From JAXLXE01 sp046328115 (GTDB taxonomy: Bacteria > Chloroflexota > UBA6077 > JACCZL01), in NCBI GenBank assembly GCA_046328115.1, contig JAXLXE010000004.1:186001-250000 (forward strand): a stretch of DNA of 64,000 bases, in the 5' to 3' direction. Below are positions 44,276-53,603 of the stretch, piece by piece. The position numbers were made by a program, and so were the translations under genes. Each line of letters begins with the position of its first letter. Position 1 is the first letter of the stretch. The notes beneath the pieces were generated by a model. The model saw only the letters and a program-made list of their open reading frames with translations, was not told where the DNA came from and made no database searches.

Positions 44276-45004
44276 ATGGCGACGCTGACAACGTATAACG
44301 AATCGATGCCCGAAGACCTACTTACCGCGATCATCGATCCCACTGCGCCGATTCCCACCTGGTGGCCGACCGGACTGTGGGGCACCTTTCTCCTGTTTCT
44401 GATCCCGGTGGGTGGGGGCATACCGTCTGGCGTGTTGATGGCACGTGACGCCGACGCGCCGATCGTCTTGACGGCGCTCCTCTATCTGATCTCGGACGTT
44501 GTGCAGGCGGTCCTTGCGGAGCCGCAACTACTGATTCTCGCGGCGCTAGGGCGCCGGGTGACCGTGCTAGGCCGGCTGGGGCAGTGGTTCATGCGAGCGT
44601 CGGAGACGACGGGCCTGAATGACGGCGGCAGGCGAGGCCCTCTGAGGCTGATCCTCGTATCGTTCGCGATCGATCCGTTCACCGGTCGGGCCGCGGCCGC
44701 CGCCTCGGGCCACGGCTTCGTCTCTGGCTGGACGTTGGCTATCGCCGGGGACATGATCTACTTCGCGGTCCTCGCGGCATCCACCCTGTGGCTCAGCGCC
44801 ATATTGGGCGACGAGCGAATGACCGTTGGAGCGGTTCTGCTGATCATGGTCTTCGGGCCGCGGCTGGTCCAGCGACTCGTGAGCGCCTGGCAGGCCACGC
44901 CCACCATCACGCCAGTCGAGCCGCTCGCCGTGGTTGCGACGAGCGCCGCGAGAGCCCCGGGGCGCCGCTCCAACAGGAGCCGGCGCCGCGGCCGTCGCGG
45001 CTAG
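44276..45004 (+). CDS. membrane protein of unknown function
   Basis: Up to 242 residues from ATG 44276 (ATG 44306 is an alternative). About five hydrophobic segments are visible, including WGTFLLFLIPVGGGIPSGVLM, IVLTALLYLISDVVQAVL, AIAGDMIYFAVLAASTLWLSAIL and VGAVLLIMVFGPRLV. The tail is very basic (RRSNRSRRRGRRG). No family is recognised. It may be a small transporter. Its stop lies 6 bp from the convergent clpP stop. Confidence 0.65.
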   Translation: MATLTTYNESMPEDLLTAIIDPTAPIPTWWPTGLWGTFLLFLIPVGGGIPSGVLMARDADAPIVLTALLYLISDVVQAVLAEPQLLILAALGRRVTVLGRLGQWFMRASETTGLNDGGRRGPLRLILVSFAIDPFTGRAAAAASGHGFVSGWTLAIAGDMIYFAVLAASTLWLSAILGDERMTVGAVLLIMVFGPRLVQRLVSAWQATPTITPVEPLAVVATSAARAPGRRSNRSRRRGRRG

Positions 45005-45010
45005 GGCAGA

Positions 45011-45652
45011 TCAGCTCTCGGTCTTGCCGTCCGTCGGGGTCTGAGCCGCGGCTTTGTCCTCAGCCAGACCAACGACGGTGTCCACAAGGCCGTACTCAAT
45101 AGACTCTTGGGCGCCCATCCAGTAGTCGCGGTCCAGGTCACGGGCGATCTGCTCCACATCACGCCCGGTGTGATAGGAGTAGATCTCGCGCATGCGCTCA
45201 TTGATCCGCAGGATCTCTTTGGCCTGCACCGCGATGTCGGCCGCGGTGCCCTGGAAACCGGCTGAGCCCTGATGGATCATCACGCGAGCATTGGGCAAAA
45301 TGGCGCGGCGGCCTTTGGCCCCGGCCGCAAGCAGAAGCGACCCCATGGAGGCGGCCAGGCCCACGCACGTCGTGGCAACCGGCGCCGCGATGAGCTGCAT
45401 GGTGTCGTAGATGGCCATGCCGGCCGTCACCGAGCCGCCCGGAGAGTTGATGTACATGGAGATCTCGCGGTCCGGGTCCTCGCGAGCCAGGTAGAGGAGC
45501 TGGGCAACGATCAGGTTGGCGATGTGGTCGTTGACCGGCGTGCCGAGGAAGATGATCCGCTCCTTCAGCAGCAGCGAGTAGATATCGTACGCTCGCTCGC
45601 CCCGATTGGACTGCTCGATCACCATCGGAACGTACATTCGCGGATCCACCAT
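45011..45652 (-). CDS. clpP: ATP-dependent Clp protease proteolytic subunit
   Basis: ATG 45652 with GGAGG upstream gives 213 residues. The catalytic triad is Ser102 (GLAASMGSLLL), His127 (VMIHQGSAG) and Asp176 (DRDYWMGAQE). The family N-terminus is present (RAYDIYSLLLKERIIFLG, INSPGGSVTAGMAIYDTMQ). It forms the tetradecameric chamber that works with ClpX or ClpA/C. No Clp ATPase is adjacent. It is divergent from the binding-protein operon at 45867. Confidence 0.97.
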   Translation of the reverse strand: MVDPRMYVPMVIEQSNRGERAYDIYSLLLKERIIFLGTPVNDHIANLIVAQLLYLAREDPDREISMYINSPGGSVTAGMAIYDTMQLIAAPVATTCVGLAASMGSLLLAAGAKGRRAILPNARVMIHQGSAGFQGTAADIAVQAKEILRINERMREIYSYHTGRDVEQIARDLDRDYWMGAQESIEYGLVDTVVGLAEDKAAAQTPTDGKTES

Positions 45653-45866
45653 CAACGCCTCCTGGCGCCCAAGTATAGGTGATCCCTCGCCGCCAGACGG
45701 GGATTTCCGGCCACGGTGGAACACTGTTCTCGGCAGACCGCGAGCTTGCAACACTGAGAGTTGCGGTCCCACCGCCGCTGTGCCACCATAAGCCGTATCG
45801 AAGAAGGTACCCGCGTGCCGGCAGTCGGCAATGTTCCGAGCACGCAGCTTACAGGGGAGGTGCTCC

Positions 45867-47585
45867 GTGACACGGGTGTCGCGACGCGCGTTTCTGACCA
45901 CGACCGCCGGCGCAACTATCGTTGGGATCCTGTCGGCCTGCCAGCAGCAGGCTCCGGCAGCCCCACCGGCGAAGCCCACCGAAGCGGCGAAGCCTATCGT
46001 GCCCCCCACCGCCGCGCCGGCAGCACCCAAGCCGGCCGAGGCGCCGGCCGCGAAGCCGGCTGAGCCCGCGGCGACGGCCGCGCCCAAGCCAGCCGCGGCT
46101 GCGGAAGGAGCGCCAAAGCGGGGCGGGACGCTCCGCATCGTCCAGACAAACGACTTTGTCTCCATGGACCCCATCCACGCGAGCGGGCCGACTGCGCGGG
46201 CTTGCTACGACTCGCTTCTCGCCTGGCGACCGGACGCCAAGGGGCTCTACCAGGTGGAGCCCATGTTGGCGAAGTCCTGGGACGTGTCTGGGAACAAGAT
46301 CACGTTCAAGCTGCGCGAGAACGTGAAGTTCCATGACGGATCCGACCTCAACGCGGATGTCGTGGTCTGGAACCTGAAGCGGATGGTCCAGAACCCAAAG
46401 AGCTTCGCGAAGAACTTCCTGGCGGCGGTGGACGCTGAGAACCCTGCCCAGGCCGTAGATCCGATGACCGTTCAGGTCAACCTGAAGCGTCCCAGCGCGG
46501 CCGTGCTGAGCTCGTTGAGCGATGCCAACGGCAACACCCCCATCGTCTCGAAGAAGGCCGCGGACGAGAAGGGGGAGGAGTGGCTAAAGCTCAACCCGGT
46601 GGGCACGGGGCCGTTCAAATTCGTGAGCTTCGCCTCCGGCGACAAGCTGGAGGTCACACGGAATGAGAACTACTGGCAGCAGGGCAAGGACGGCAAAGCG
46701 CTGCCGTACGTGGACAAGATCACCTACCGTGTGATCATCGAGCAGTCCACCCAGTTCAACGAGATGCGGGCGGGAACGGCGGATATCCTCGAGAACATCC
46801 GCGGTCGCGACGTACCGGCCGCCAAACAGATCGGCCACGCGGCTTACATCGAATCCCCGTTCCGCGGCTCCAAGCGGCAGTACTTCTTCAATGCCGTCAA
46901 GGGACCGTTCAAGGACAACCAGAAACTGCGCCAGGCGGTGCACCACGCGGTGGACCGCGAGGCCATGGCGAAGGCGTTGGGCGCCGGCCTTGGGATCGCA
47001 CTCCCCTACGAGTTCGTCCCCGGTGCGATCGGCTACGACACATCGGTGCCGTTCTACGACTTCAATCTGGACAAGGCGAAGCAGCTTTTCGCTGATTCGG
47101 GCGCAAAGCCCGGCATCGAGGTGCGGCTGACCGCCCACAACCGCGAAGTTGACCAGCAGCAGGCCCAGCTTCTCCAGGCGATGCTGGACAAGATCGGTGT
47201 GAAGGTGAACCTGGACATCGTGGAGCGGGTGGCCTGGGGTGAAAAGGTCCGCATCCAGAACGACTTCGAGATGGCGTCCCGCCTCAGCGGTGTTGCCGTG
47301 GATCCGACGGACGACCTGCTGGTGACCTGGGCGGAAGGCGGCAACTCTGCCTACCACCGAGCCAAGGTGCCTGGGCTTCTGGACACGCTGAACAAGGCAG
47401 ATGGGGAGTACGACAACACCAAACGGCAGCAGCTCTTCGTGGACGCGCAGAAGCTCATGCACGAGTCGGCGTGGTTCGGCTACATGTGGTTTGAGAACGG
47501 GAACTTCCTGGTGCACAAGCGCATCAAGGGCTTCCCGGCGCCGTGGGGCTCCTACCGCGAATGGGAATGGTGGATCGAGGAGTAG
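45867..47585 (+). CDS. ABC transporter family 5 solute-binding lipoprotein
   Basis: GTG 45867 has GGGGAGG six bases upstream and gives 572 residues. The signal is twin-arginine with a lipobox (SRRAFLTTTAG, then ILSAC), followed by a Pro/Ala-rich tether. The body has the family pattern KSWDVSGNKITFKLRENVKFHDGSDLNADVV and NQKLRQAVHHAVDREAMAKAL. It is the first gene of an operon with an enolase-superfamily enzyme and two dipeptide-type permeases. It binds the imported solute outside the membrane. Confidence 0.94.
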   Translation: MTRVSRRAFLTTTAGATIVGILSACQQQAPAAPPAKPTEAAKPIVPPTAAPAAPKPAEAPAAKPAEPAATAAPKPAAAAEGAPKRGGTLRIVQTNDFVSMDPIHASGPTARACYDSLLAWRPDAKGLYQVEPMLAKSWDVSGNKITFKLRENVKFHDGSDLNADVVVWNLKRMVQNPKSFAKNFLAAVDAENPAQAVDPMTVQVNLKRPSAAVLSSLSDANGNTPIVSKKAADEKGEEWLKLNPVGTGPFKFVSFASGDKLEVTRNENYWQQGKDGKALPYVDKITYRVIIEQSTQFNEMRAGTADILENIRGRDVPAAKQIGHAAYIESPFRGSKRQYFFNAVKGPFKDNQKLRQAVHHAVDREAMAKALGAGLGIALPYEFVPGAIGYDTSVPFYDFNLDKAKQLFADSGAKPGIEVRLTAHNREVDQQQAQLLQAMLDKIGVKVNLDIVERVAWGEKVRIQNDFEMASRLSGVAVDPTDDLLVTWAEGGNSAYHRAKVPGLLDTLNKADGEYDNTKRQQLFVDAQKLMHESAWFGYMWFENGNFLVHKRIKGFPAPWGSYREWEWWIEE

Positions 47586-47657
47586 CACACGCGGCAACGC
47601 GACTGACCGCCCGAGCGCCGGCGCTGGCCTGAGCCCTCGGGGGATTCTGGAGGATAC

Positions 47658-48746
47658 GTGAAGATCACGGATATCGTCGTCGAAGAGTTCAAGTGGCCTC
47701 GCCACAAGCCGATCACCAACGGCCTGCACACGTACACCCACTCCGGTCTGGGGCTGGTCAACATCAAGACGGATGCTGGGATCACCGGCATCGGCCTGGG
47801 CGGCAACGGCGCGATCCAGCGGGCGACCATCGACCGGCTCAAGGCTGAGCTGATCGGTGAAGATCCGATCGATGTGGAGCGGCTGTGGCACAAGATGTGG
47901 GTGCCCAAGCTCATCGGCCGACGCGGCCTGACGACGCGCGCGATCAGCGCCATTGACATTGGGCTCTGGGACATCCGGGCGAAAGTGGCCGGGCTGCCGC
48001 TCTACAAGCTCCTGGGCGGCTTCCGCAGCCGCATGCCCACCTACATCGCCGGCGGCTACTACGAGGAGGGCAAGGGCCTCAAAGAGCTTGGCGATGAGAT
48101 GCGAGTCAACGTGGACATGGGTGCCAAGGCCGTCAAGATGAAGATCGGCGCCGTGCCCATCAACGAGGACGTGGAGCGCGTGCGCGAGGTCCGCAAGGCC
48201 ATCGGACCGAACGTGAAGCTCCTGGTGGATGCCAACTGCGCGTATCGCTCCTACCAGGCCATCCAAATCGCCAAGCGGATGGAGGAGTACGACATCTTCT
48301 GGTTCGAGGAGCCGGTGGCGCCAGACGACTACGAGGGTCACCGCCGGCTGGCCGACGCGACGACCATCCCGATCGCGACGGGCGAGAACGAGTACACGCG
48401 TTACGGCTTCCGCGACCTGATCAAGAACCAGGCGGCGGCCATTCTGAACGCGGACGCCAAGGTCCTTGGCGGCGTCACGGAGTTCATGAAGGTGGCCGCG
48501 CTGGCCCAGGCGCACGATCTGGACATTGCGCCGCACGGCTCCCAGGACATTCACATCCACCTGGTGACCGCGATCTCCAACGGTCTGATCCTGGAGTTCT
48601 ACCGAGACTCGGTGGACCCCATGTGGGGCAAGATGTACCACGCTACGCTGCGGCTGAACGACGACGGGACGGTGAGCCCGCCGGAGGTGCCAGGCATCGG
48701 CGCGGACCCCAACTACGCCGAGCTCGAGCGCTGGCGAGTGGCCTGA
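47658..48746 (+). CDS. enolase-superfamily sugar-acid dehydratase-like enzyme
   Basis: GTG 47658 follows GGAGG and yields 362 residues. The barrel has AVKMKIG (KxK), metal ligands in LLVDANCAY, FWFEEPV and IATGENEY, and the C-terminal base in DIAPHGSQD (His), so the mandelate-racemase-type Lys and His bases are both present, unlike the enzyme at 9476. It probably dehydrates or epimerises a sugar acid. Its place between binding protein and permeases suggests it processes the imported compound. Confidence 0.92.
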   Translation: MKITDIVVEEFKWPRHKPITNGLHTYTHSGLGLVNIKTDAGITGIGLGGNGAIQRATIDRLKAELIGEDPIDVERLWHKMWVPKLIGRRGLTTRAISAIDIGLWDIRAKVAGLPLYKLLGGFRSRMPTYIAGGYYEEGKGLKELGDEMRVNVDMGAKAVKMKIGAVPINEDVERVREVRKAIGPNVKLLVDANCAYRSYQAIQIAKRMEEYDIFWFEEPVAPDDYEGHRRLADATTIPIATGENEYTRYGFRDLIKNQAAAILNADAKVLGGVTEFMKVAALAQAHDLDIAPHGSQDIHIHLVTAISNGLILEFYRDSVDPMWGKMYHATLRLNDDGTVSPPEVPGIGADPNYAELERWRVA

Positions 48747-48751
48747 CGGCG

Positions 48752-49699
48752 ATGCGCGAATACGTCCTGCGCCGCATGGTCAGCATGGTCCCGGTGCTGT
48801 TCCTGGTCAGCGTCATTTCGTTTGCGCTGCTGTACGTCCTGCCCGGAGACCCCGCGCTGGCCATGCTGGGCGAGAACGCGGGGACCCAGGACACGTACCG
48901 GGCGCTCCGGCGCGAGCTTGGGCTGGACCAACCGCTGTGGATGCAGTACGTATCCTGGCTGGGGAAGGTGGCACAGGGCGATCTGGGCCGCTCGATCCGG
49001 ACAGGCGAGTCGGTGACGGACGTGCTGCTGAGGCGCGTGCCCGTCAGTCTGTACGTGGGCTTTGCCGGGATGCTGGTGGGCATGCTCATCGGCCTCCCGG
49101 CCGCCATCGCCTCAGCGCTTCGTCCGGGCAGCCGGATCGACTCCGCCGGCACGGTGCTGGCGCTGGGGGGCGTGGCTATCCCCAGCTTCTGGCAAGCACT
49201 CCTCTTTATGTACGTCTTCGCGGTGTTGCTCCGCTGGCTACCACCCAGCGGATACACCTCACCCCTGGTGGACCCATGGCTGAGCGCGAAGATGCTGATC
49301 ATGCCGGCGGTGGTGCTGGGCACCCACTCCGCCGCCGTGCTGATGCGCCAGGGCCGCTCCGCCCTGATCGAGGTGCTGGAGCAGGACTACATCACCACCG
49401 CCCGGTCCAAGGGCCTGGCGGAGCGACTGGTGGTGGTGGGCCACGCGCTCAAGAACGGCTTGATTCCGGTGGTGACCATCCTGGGTCTCCAGGTGGGCAA
49501 CCTGGTCTCAGGCGCGGCGATCACCGAGACGGTATTTGCACTACCAGGGGTGGGCCGCGCGGCCGTGGACGCGATCTTCTTCCGTGACTACCCGGTGCTC
49601 CAGGGCGCTATCTTGATGCTGACGCTGGTGGCTATGACCGCGAACCTGCTCACCGATCTGGCATACGGCTACCTCGATCCCAGGATTCGGTACCAGTGA
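48752..49699 (+). CDS. ABC transporter permease, DppB/OppB type
   Basis: ATG 48752 gives 315 residues beginning with REYVLRRMVSMVPVLFLVSV, typical of DppB-type permeases. Six helices; the EAA-like loop reads EQDYITTARSKGLAERLVVVGHALKN. It starts 5 bp after the dehydratase stop, so it is in the same operon. It forms a heterodimeric channel with the next permease. Confidence 0.95.
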   Translation: MREYVLRRMVSMVPVLFLVSVISFALLYVLPGDPALAMLGENAGTQDTYRALRRELGLDQPLWMQYVSWLGKVAQGDLGRSIRTGESVTDVLLRRVPVSLYVGFAGMLVGMLIGLPAAIASALRPGSRIDSAGTVLALGGVAIPSFWQALLFMYVFAVLLRWLPPSGYTSPLVDPWLSAKMLIMPAVVLGTHSAAVLMRQGRSALIEVLEQDYITTARSKGLAERLVVVGHALKNGLIPVVTILGLQVGNLVSGAAITETVFALPGVGRAAVDAIFFRDYPVLQGAILMLTLVAMTANLLTDLAYGYLDPRIRYQ

Positions 49700-49766
49700 G
49701 CAGTCCGTACCGCGTCTCAGCAACCGCGAAGTCAATAGCAGTGATTCAGAGCGAACGGAGCGGCAC

Positions 49767-50696
49767 GTGGCACAGCACGTAGAGGCAGGCCCGGCGCCCC
49801 AGGACATCGCGTTGCGAGCAAGGCCGACTGCGCAGCCATTCCTGGGTGTAGTCCGGCTGGCATTCATTGCGCGGCTGCTACAGACGCGGCTCGTGGGCAC
49901 AGGGCTCTGGATCACCGGTATCGTGGTGTTCTGCGCCCTCTTCGCGTCGGTGATTTCGCCCTACGACCCGATCGACCAGGACTACCTGGCGCTCACCGAG
50001 GCGCCTTCCCCCGCCCATCCGCTCGGGACGGATGACCTGGGCCGAGACATCCTCTCGCGGATCATCTACGGTTCGCGCGTGTCCCTCCAGGTAGGCATCG
50101 TCGCGGTGGGCATCGCGATCATCCTGGGCGTCACGCTGGGGCTCATCGGCGGCTATGTGGGCGGCCGATTGGATGACGTGCTCATGCGGTTCGTTGACGC
50201 CGTTCAGGCCTTCCCCGGCTTGATCCTGGCGCTGGGCATCACCGCGGCGCTTGGGCCCAGCATCTGGAACGCGATGGTGGCGATAGGCTTTGTCTCCACG
50301 CCGGCGATGGCGCGGCTGACTCGGGGCCAGACGCTCACCGTCCGCGAGCGGGAGTTCGTCTCCGCCGCCAAAGTCATCGGCGCTTCCCCCCTCTCGATCA
50401 TGCTGAAGCACATCTGGCCTAACGTCACCGCGCCGATCATCGTGCAGGCCACGCTGCTCGTCGCCACGGCCATCGTCACGGAGGCGGGTCTCTCATTTCT
50501 CGGGGTGGGCGTGAAGCCCCCAACGCCAAGCTGGGGGTCCATGCTCAGGACGGGCTCGCAGTACCTGGAGACGGCGCCGTGGATCTCGCTGGCGCCCGGC
50601 GCGGCCATCTTCGTGACGGTGCTGGCCTTCAACTTCGTGGGTGACGGCCTACGGACGGCACTGGACCCGCGGCTGTTGAGCCGCCGCAAGGGCTAA
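49767..50696 (+). CDS. ABC transporter permease, DppC/OppC type
   Basis: The 309-residue protein starts at GTG 49767 with GGAG upstream. It has the DppC features HPLGTDDLGRDILSRIIYGSRVSLQVG and the EAA loop REREFVSAAKVIGASPLSIMLKHIWPN. It partners the DppB-type permease. No ATPase (DppD/F) follows: the next gene is on the other strand. Confidence 0.95.
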   Translation: MAQHVEAGPAPQDIALRARPTAQPFLGVVRLAFIARLLQTRLVGTGLWITGIVVFCALFASVISPYDPIDQDYLALTEAPSPAHPLGTDDLGRDILSRIIYGSRVSLQVGIVAVGIAIILGVTLGLIGGYVGGRLDDVLMRFVDAVQAFPGLILALGITAALGPSIWNAMVAIGFVSTPAMARLTRGQTLTVREREFVSAAKVIGASPLSIMLKHIWPNVTAPIIVQATLLVATAIVTEAGLSFLGVGVKPPTPSWGSMLRTGSQYLETAPWISLAPGAAIFVTVLAFNFVGDGLRTALDPRLLSRRKG

Positions 50697-50703
50697 CGCG
50701 CCG

Positions 50704-51183
50704 CTAGTTCGCCGGCGGTAGCTGGGCCTGGACGATCTGGGCGAGGTTTCTGAGCTCGCCCACCAGGCCGGCCCACCGCTCCTGCCCCAGGGGTGTCACG
50801 ATGGCAGCCTGGGCACGCTCCCAGGCCGGCAGCGCCTCGTGCACCACCTGGCGGCCGCGCTCCGTGATCTCCACCCGGCGGACCCGACGGTCTGGTCCGC
50901 GGCCAACCTGCAGCAACCCCCGGCTCATGAGCGGCCGCACGTTTCGAGTCAGCGACGTGCGGTCCATCAGCAGGCCCTCCGCCAGCTCCCCCAGCGAGCA
51001 CGGCCCCGCCGCGACCAGCGCCCCCAGAAGCGTGAATTGCGTGGCCCGCAGACCTAGCGGCGCAAGCGCAAGGTCGAAGTGCTGCGTGACGGCCCGCGAG
51101 ACCCGACGGACGTTGAACCCCGCGCAGGTCTGGGCAATCTGCAGAAACCGCTGTTGCTGCGCGTCAGCTTCGCCACCGAACAT
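50704..51183 (-). CDS. MarR-family transcriptional regulator
   Basis: The 159-residue protein has the winged helix in GPCSLGELAEGLLMDRTSLTRNVRPLMSRGLLQVGRGPDRRVRRVEITERG and the helical dimer interface at both ends. Its stop lies 7 bp from the convergent permease gene. It lies downstream of the USP-CBS gene on the same strand (80-bp gap) and could be co-transcribed with it. Target genes are not evident. Confidence 0.9.
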   Translation of the reverse strand: MFGGEADAQQQRFLQIAQTCAGFNVRRVSRAVTQHFDLALAPLGLRATQFTLLGALVAAGPCSLGELAEGLLMDRTSLTRNVRPLMSRGLLQVGRGPDRRVRRVEITERGRQVVHEALPAWERAQAAIVTPLGQERWAGLVGELRNLAQIVQAQLPPAN

Positions 51184-51263
51184 GATCCCGAGTATATCGC
51201 CTGAACCCCGCGGAACAGGGAAGGGGCAGGCGACCGATGTCTCGGCCGCCGGCCCCTGCCTTC

Positions 51264-52652
51264 TCAGCGCGCGCCAACGGCTTCCGGGCGGCGCGCCGCC
51301 GCGTCGTACGCGCTCAGCGCGGAGCGAAGCACGTCAGACCGGGAGACAATGCCCACCAGCACACCCTGCCTGGTCACTGGCAGCCGCCGTAGGTGCTGAC
51401 TAGCCATCAGCCGCGCGGCCGAGTCCAGCGTGTCCAGATCGCTGACAGACGTGGTGCCAGGATTCATCGCGTCACCAACGCGCGTGGACTCCAGCTTCGC
51501 CACGTAGTCCACGGAGCGTAGACCGGCCTCCACCGCCTGATCCGCCAGGCTGGCCTGCCACTTGAGCACATCCGCCTCTGAGAGCATACCCACCACGCGC
51601 TTCTGCTGGTCCACCACTGGCATGACGCTCTCGCGGCGTCGCACCAGCTTGCGGACGCCCGCCACGAGAGGCTCATCCGAGCGCAAGGCGGTGGTGTCAT
51701 GCGTCATCGCGTCACAGACACGGGGTGCGCCGGTGGCGCGGGCGATGGTGGCGCGGGCGCTGACGAGCAGGATCGGGCAGTCAGCGCGACGCAGCACCTG
51801 GTCAGCCACGCTGCCGGTGACCCACCGGGAGGGGCCGGTGCGGCCGTGCGTGGACATGACGATGGCATCGATGTCCTGGGTCGCGGCGATACGGTCGATC
51901 TCGCGGCCGGCGTCGCCGGTGGCCACCAGCACCTGCGCCGACCGACCCGTCTGGCGGACCCGCTCCACGAACTCGGCCAGGTACCGCTTTGCCTCCCGCT
52001 CGTGGCGCGCCAGCGGCGTCTCCACATCGCCCTCACCGCGCGGCAGAGCCGGGTCCAGCAAACCAGGCTCGTCAAGGACCTGGACCAGCGTGAGTGCCGC
52101 GTTGGGATCGGAGACGTCCAGCGCTAGATCCAGCGCGCACTCAGCCAGTGGCGAGCCGTCCAGCGGCACGAGCACGCGGCCCAGGCTGGGTGGAGTGACG
52201 CCAGCCTCTGGGCGAATCAACAGAACTGGGACAGTGGCCTGGGACAGGATGCGCTCCGCTACGCTCCCGAGGACGAGTCGCGGCATGCCCCCGCGCCCGT
52301 GCGTAGCCATGACGATGGCGCTCACGCCAAGCTCGTCAACGAGGCTCAGCACCCCCTCTGACGGTTCACCCTCTCGAACGTGGACTTCCGGGGCCTGGGC
52401 ACCCTCACCCATGATGCGCGCAAGCCGTCCCAGGTACTCTCGAGCTTCCGCCTGCTCGGCCTCGAAGACTTCCTGGTACATGTCCCCGGGGACGTATCCA
52501 ATTCCGACCGGCGTGGCTGCCCAGACCGGCCATCTGACCACACGGCACAGCGCTACGGTCGTCTTCATCGTGGCGGCCAGGTGCTTGGCCCACGGCAGCG
52601 CGCTCTCGCTGAGCTCGGAGCCGTCTAGCGGGACCAGAATCTTGCCGGTCAT
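51264..52652 (-). CDS. double universal stress protein with C-terminal CBS pair
   Basis: The 462-residue protein has two UspA domains in tandem. Residues about 1-148 end with ATHGRGGMPRLVLGSVAERI and residues about 160-305 with STHGRTGPSRWVTGSVADQV; both keep the G-x2-G-x9-G(S/T) ATP-binding motif. A CBS-domain pair follows (about 315-445; VCDAMTHDTTAL, VVGMLSEADVLKW, VGDAMNPGTTSV, VGIVSRSDVL). It probably senses adenine nucleotides under stress. It is in the same direction as the Hsp20 gene but separated from it by a hairpin. Confidence 0.93.
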   Translation of the reverse strand: MTGKILVPLDGSELSESALPWAKHLAATMKTTVALCRVVRWPVWAATPVGIGYVPGDMYQEVFEAEQAEAREYLGRLARIMGEGAQAPEVHVREGEPSEGVLSLVDELGVSAIVMATHGRGGMPRLVLGSVAERILSQATVPVLLIRPEAGVTPPSLGRVLVPLDGSPLAECALDLALDVSDPNAALTLVQVLDEPGLLDPALPRGEGDVETPLARHEREAKRYLAEFVERVRQTGRSAQVLVATGDAGREIDRIAATQDIDAIVMSTHGRTGPSRWVTGSVADQVLRRADCPILLVSARATIARATGAPRVCDAMTHDTTALRSDEPLVAGVRKLVRRRESVMPVVDQQKRVVGMLSEADVLKWQASLADQAVEAGLRSVDYVAKLESTRVGDAMNPGTTSVSDLDTLDSAARLMASQHLRRLPVTRQGVLVGIVSRSDVLRSALSAYDAAARRPEAVGAR

Positions 52653-52681
52653 GTGCGTCTCCCTCTCGTTGAGCCCTCTGC

Positions 52682-52700
52682 CTCCCGAGCGTCTCGGGAG
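52682..52700 (-). terminator. hairpin terminator after the Hsp20 gene
   Basis: CTCCCGAG, CGT, CTCGGGAG form a perfect 8-bp stem. It lies between the Hsp20 stop (52846) and the USP-CBS start (52652) on the minus strand. It has no U-tract. It could end the Hsp20 message or control read-through. Confidence 0.5.
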
Positions 52701-52845
52701 ATCAGGGGCTGCTGTGAACCAGGCCGCGACAACATCTCCTCACGGTCCTCACGGATCGCACTGCTCCGGTCTGGCCCGGAATGACGGCGCGCACCGCGAC
52801 GTTCCATCGAGGTGCGCGCCAGCAATGCCCGTGCGTCGGCGCGCG

Positions 52846-53349
52846 TTAGCCGATAGACACCTTCTTCGGGGCGGGCTTCGGCTCGCCCTCGAGCGGCACC
52901 CTCACATCAAGCAGTCCGTCCTTGTAGCTTGCGCGGATCTTGTCCGCGTTGGCATTTGCCGGGAGCGACGAGCGTCGGTAGAAGCGGCCATACGACCGCT
53001 CAACGCGGCGATAGTCACCTTCCTTCGTGTCGGCCTCGGTGGTGCGCTCGCCCTGGATCACCAGATCGCCCTCGTCAACGGTTACCTGGATCTCCTCCTT
53101 CTTGAGGCCCGGTAGCTCCACCTTGTACTGCAGCTCGCGATCCTTCTCCAGGATGTCCATGCGGGGCATCCAGGCCGGGCCCATCTCGGTGGTCGCGGCT
53201 CCGCGGCGCATCAGCGGCCAACCGGCAAGCGGCCAGCCCTGGTCCCACAGTCGGCCCATCTGCTCCTCAACCATGTCAAAGATGGTGGCGGGTGTCCTCG
53301 CGGCCGGTTTGGTCGTTGGGGCGGCTGGGGCCGGAACATTCGTTGCCAT
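52846..53349 (-). CDS. Hsp20/alpha-crystallin small heat-shock protein
   Basis: ATG 53349 is preceded by GAGGAGG and gives 167 residues. The crystallin domain spans about residues 60-155: PRMDILEKDRELQYKVELPGLKKEEIQVTVDEGDLVIQGER, SYGRFYRRSSLP and YKDGLLDVRVPL. The N-terminal arm is Ala/Pro-rich. It holds unfolding proteins in the cytosol. No CIRCE element is seen upstream. Confidence 0.95.
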   Translation of the reverse strand: MATNVPAPAAPTTKPAARTPATIFDMVEEQMGRLWDQGWPLAGWPLMRRGAATTEMGPAWMPRMDILEKDRELQYKVELPGLKKEEIQVTVDEGDLVIQGERTTEADTKEGDYRRVERSYGRFYRRSSLPANANADKIRASYKDGLLDVRVPLEGEPKPAPKKVSIG

Positions 53350-53497
53350 CACAACACCTCCTCGCGATCCTCCGTTGGGCCGTCTTCCCTCCGGGGCGCT
53401 GTACCGAAGCGCGCCGCGCGCCGCCTCGGCAATCTCATTCTCGTACTCCTGGGCGGTCGGCTCCGCTGACACCCGCCGGGACTCCTCAGGGTCACCT

Positions 53498-53513
53498 GTC
53501 ACCTTCGGGTGAC
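53498..53513. promoter_or_regulatory. hairpin in the Hsp20 upstream region
   Basis: GTCACC, TTCG, GGTGAC form a perfect 6-bp stem with a tetraloop, about 150 bp upstream of the Hsp20 start codon within the 254-bp gap between the divergent Hsp20 and Pat-like genes. It could be an operator or leader structure. Function unknown. Confidence 0.35.
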
Positions 53514-53603
53514 GACAAATCCGGTTGATCCTGTGAGCCTGCGCGGGATTCAATCAGGAGTCGCTCGCCCCCAGGCAATCGCCGGACCGGATCGGAGGTG
53601 GAC

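Noticed and set aside
45735..45768. Overlapping short hairpins (GACCGC/GCGGTC and GCAAC/GTTGC) upstream of the binding-protein gene, considered as a riboswitch
   Set aside because: Stems are only 5-6 bp and no known riboswitch core is visible.
45653..46174. N-terminal extension of ClpP toward the binding-protein gene
   Set aside because: The extension is antisense to the Pro/Ala tether and signal of the binding protein. ClpP homology and GGAGG support ATG 45652.
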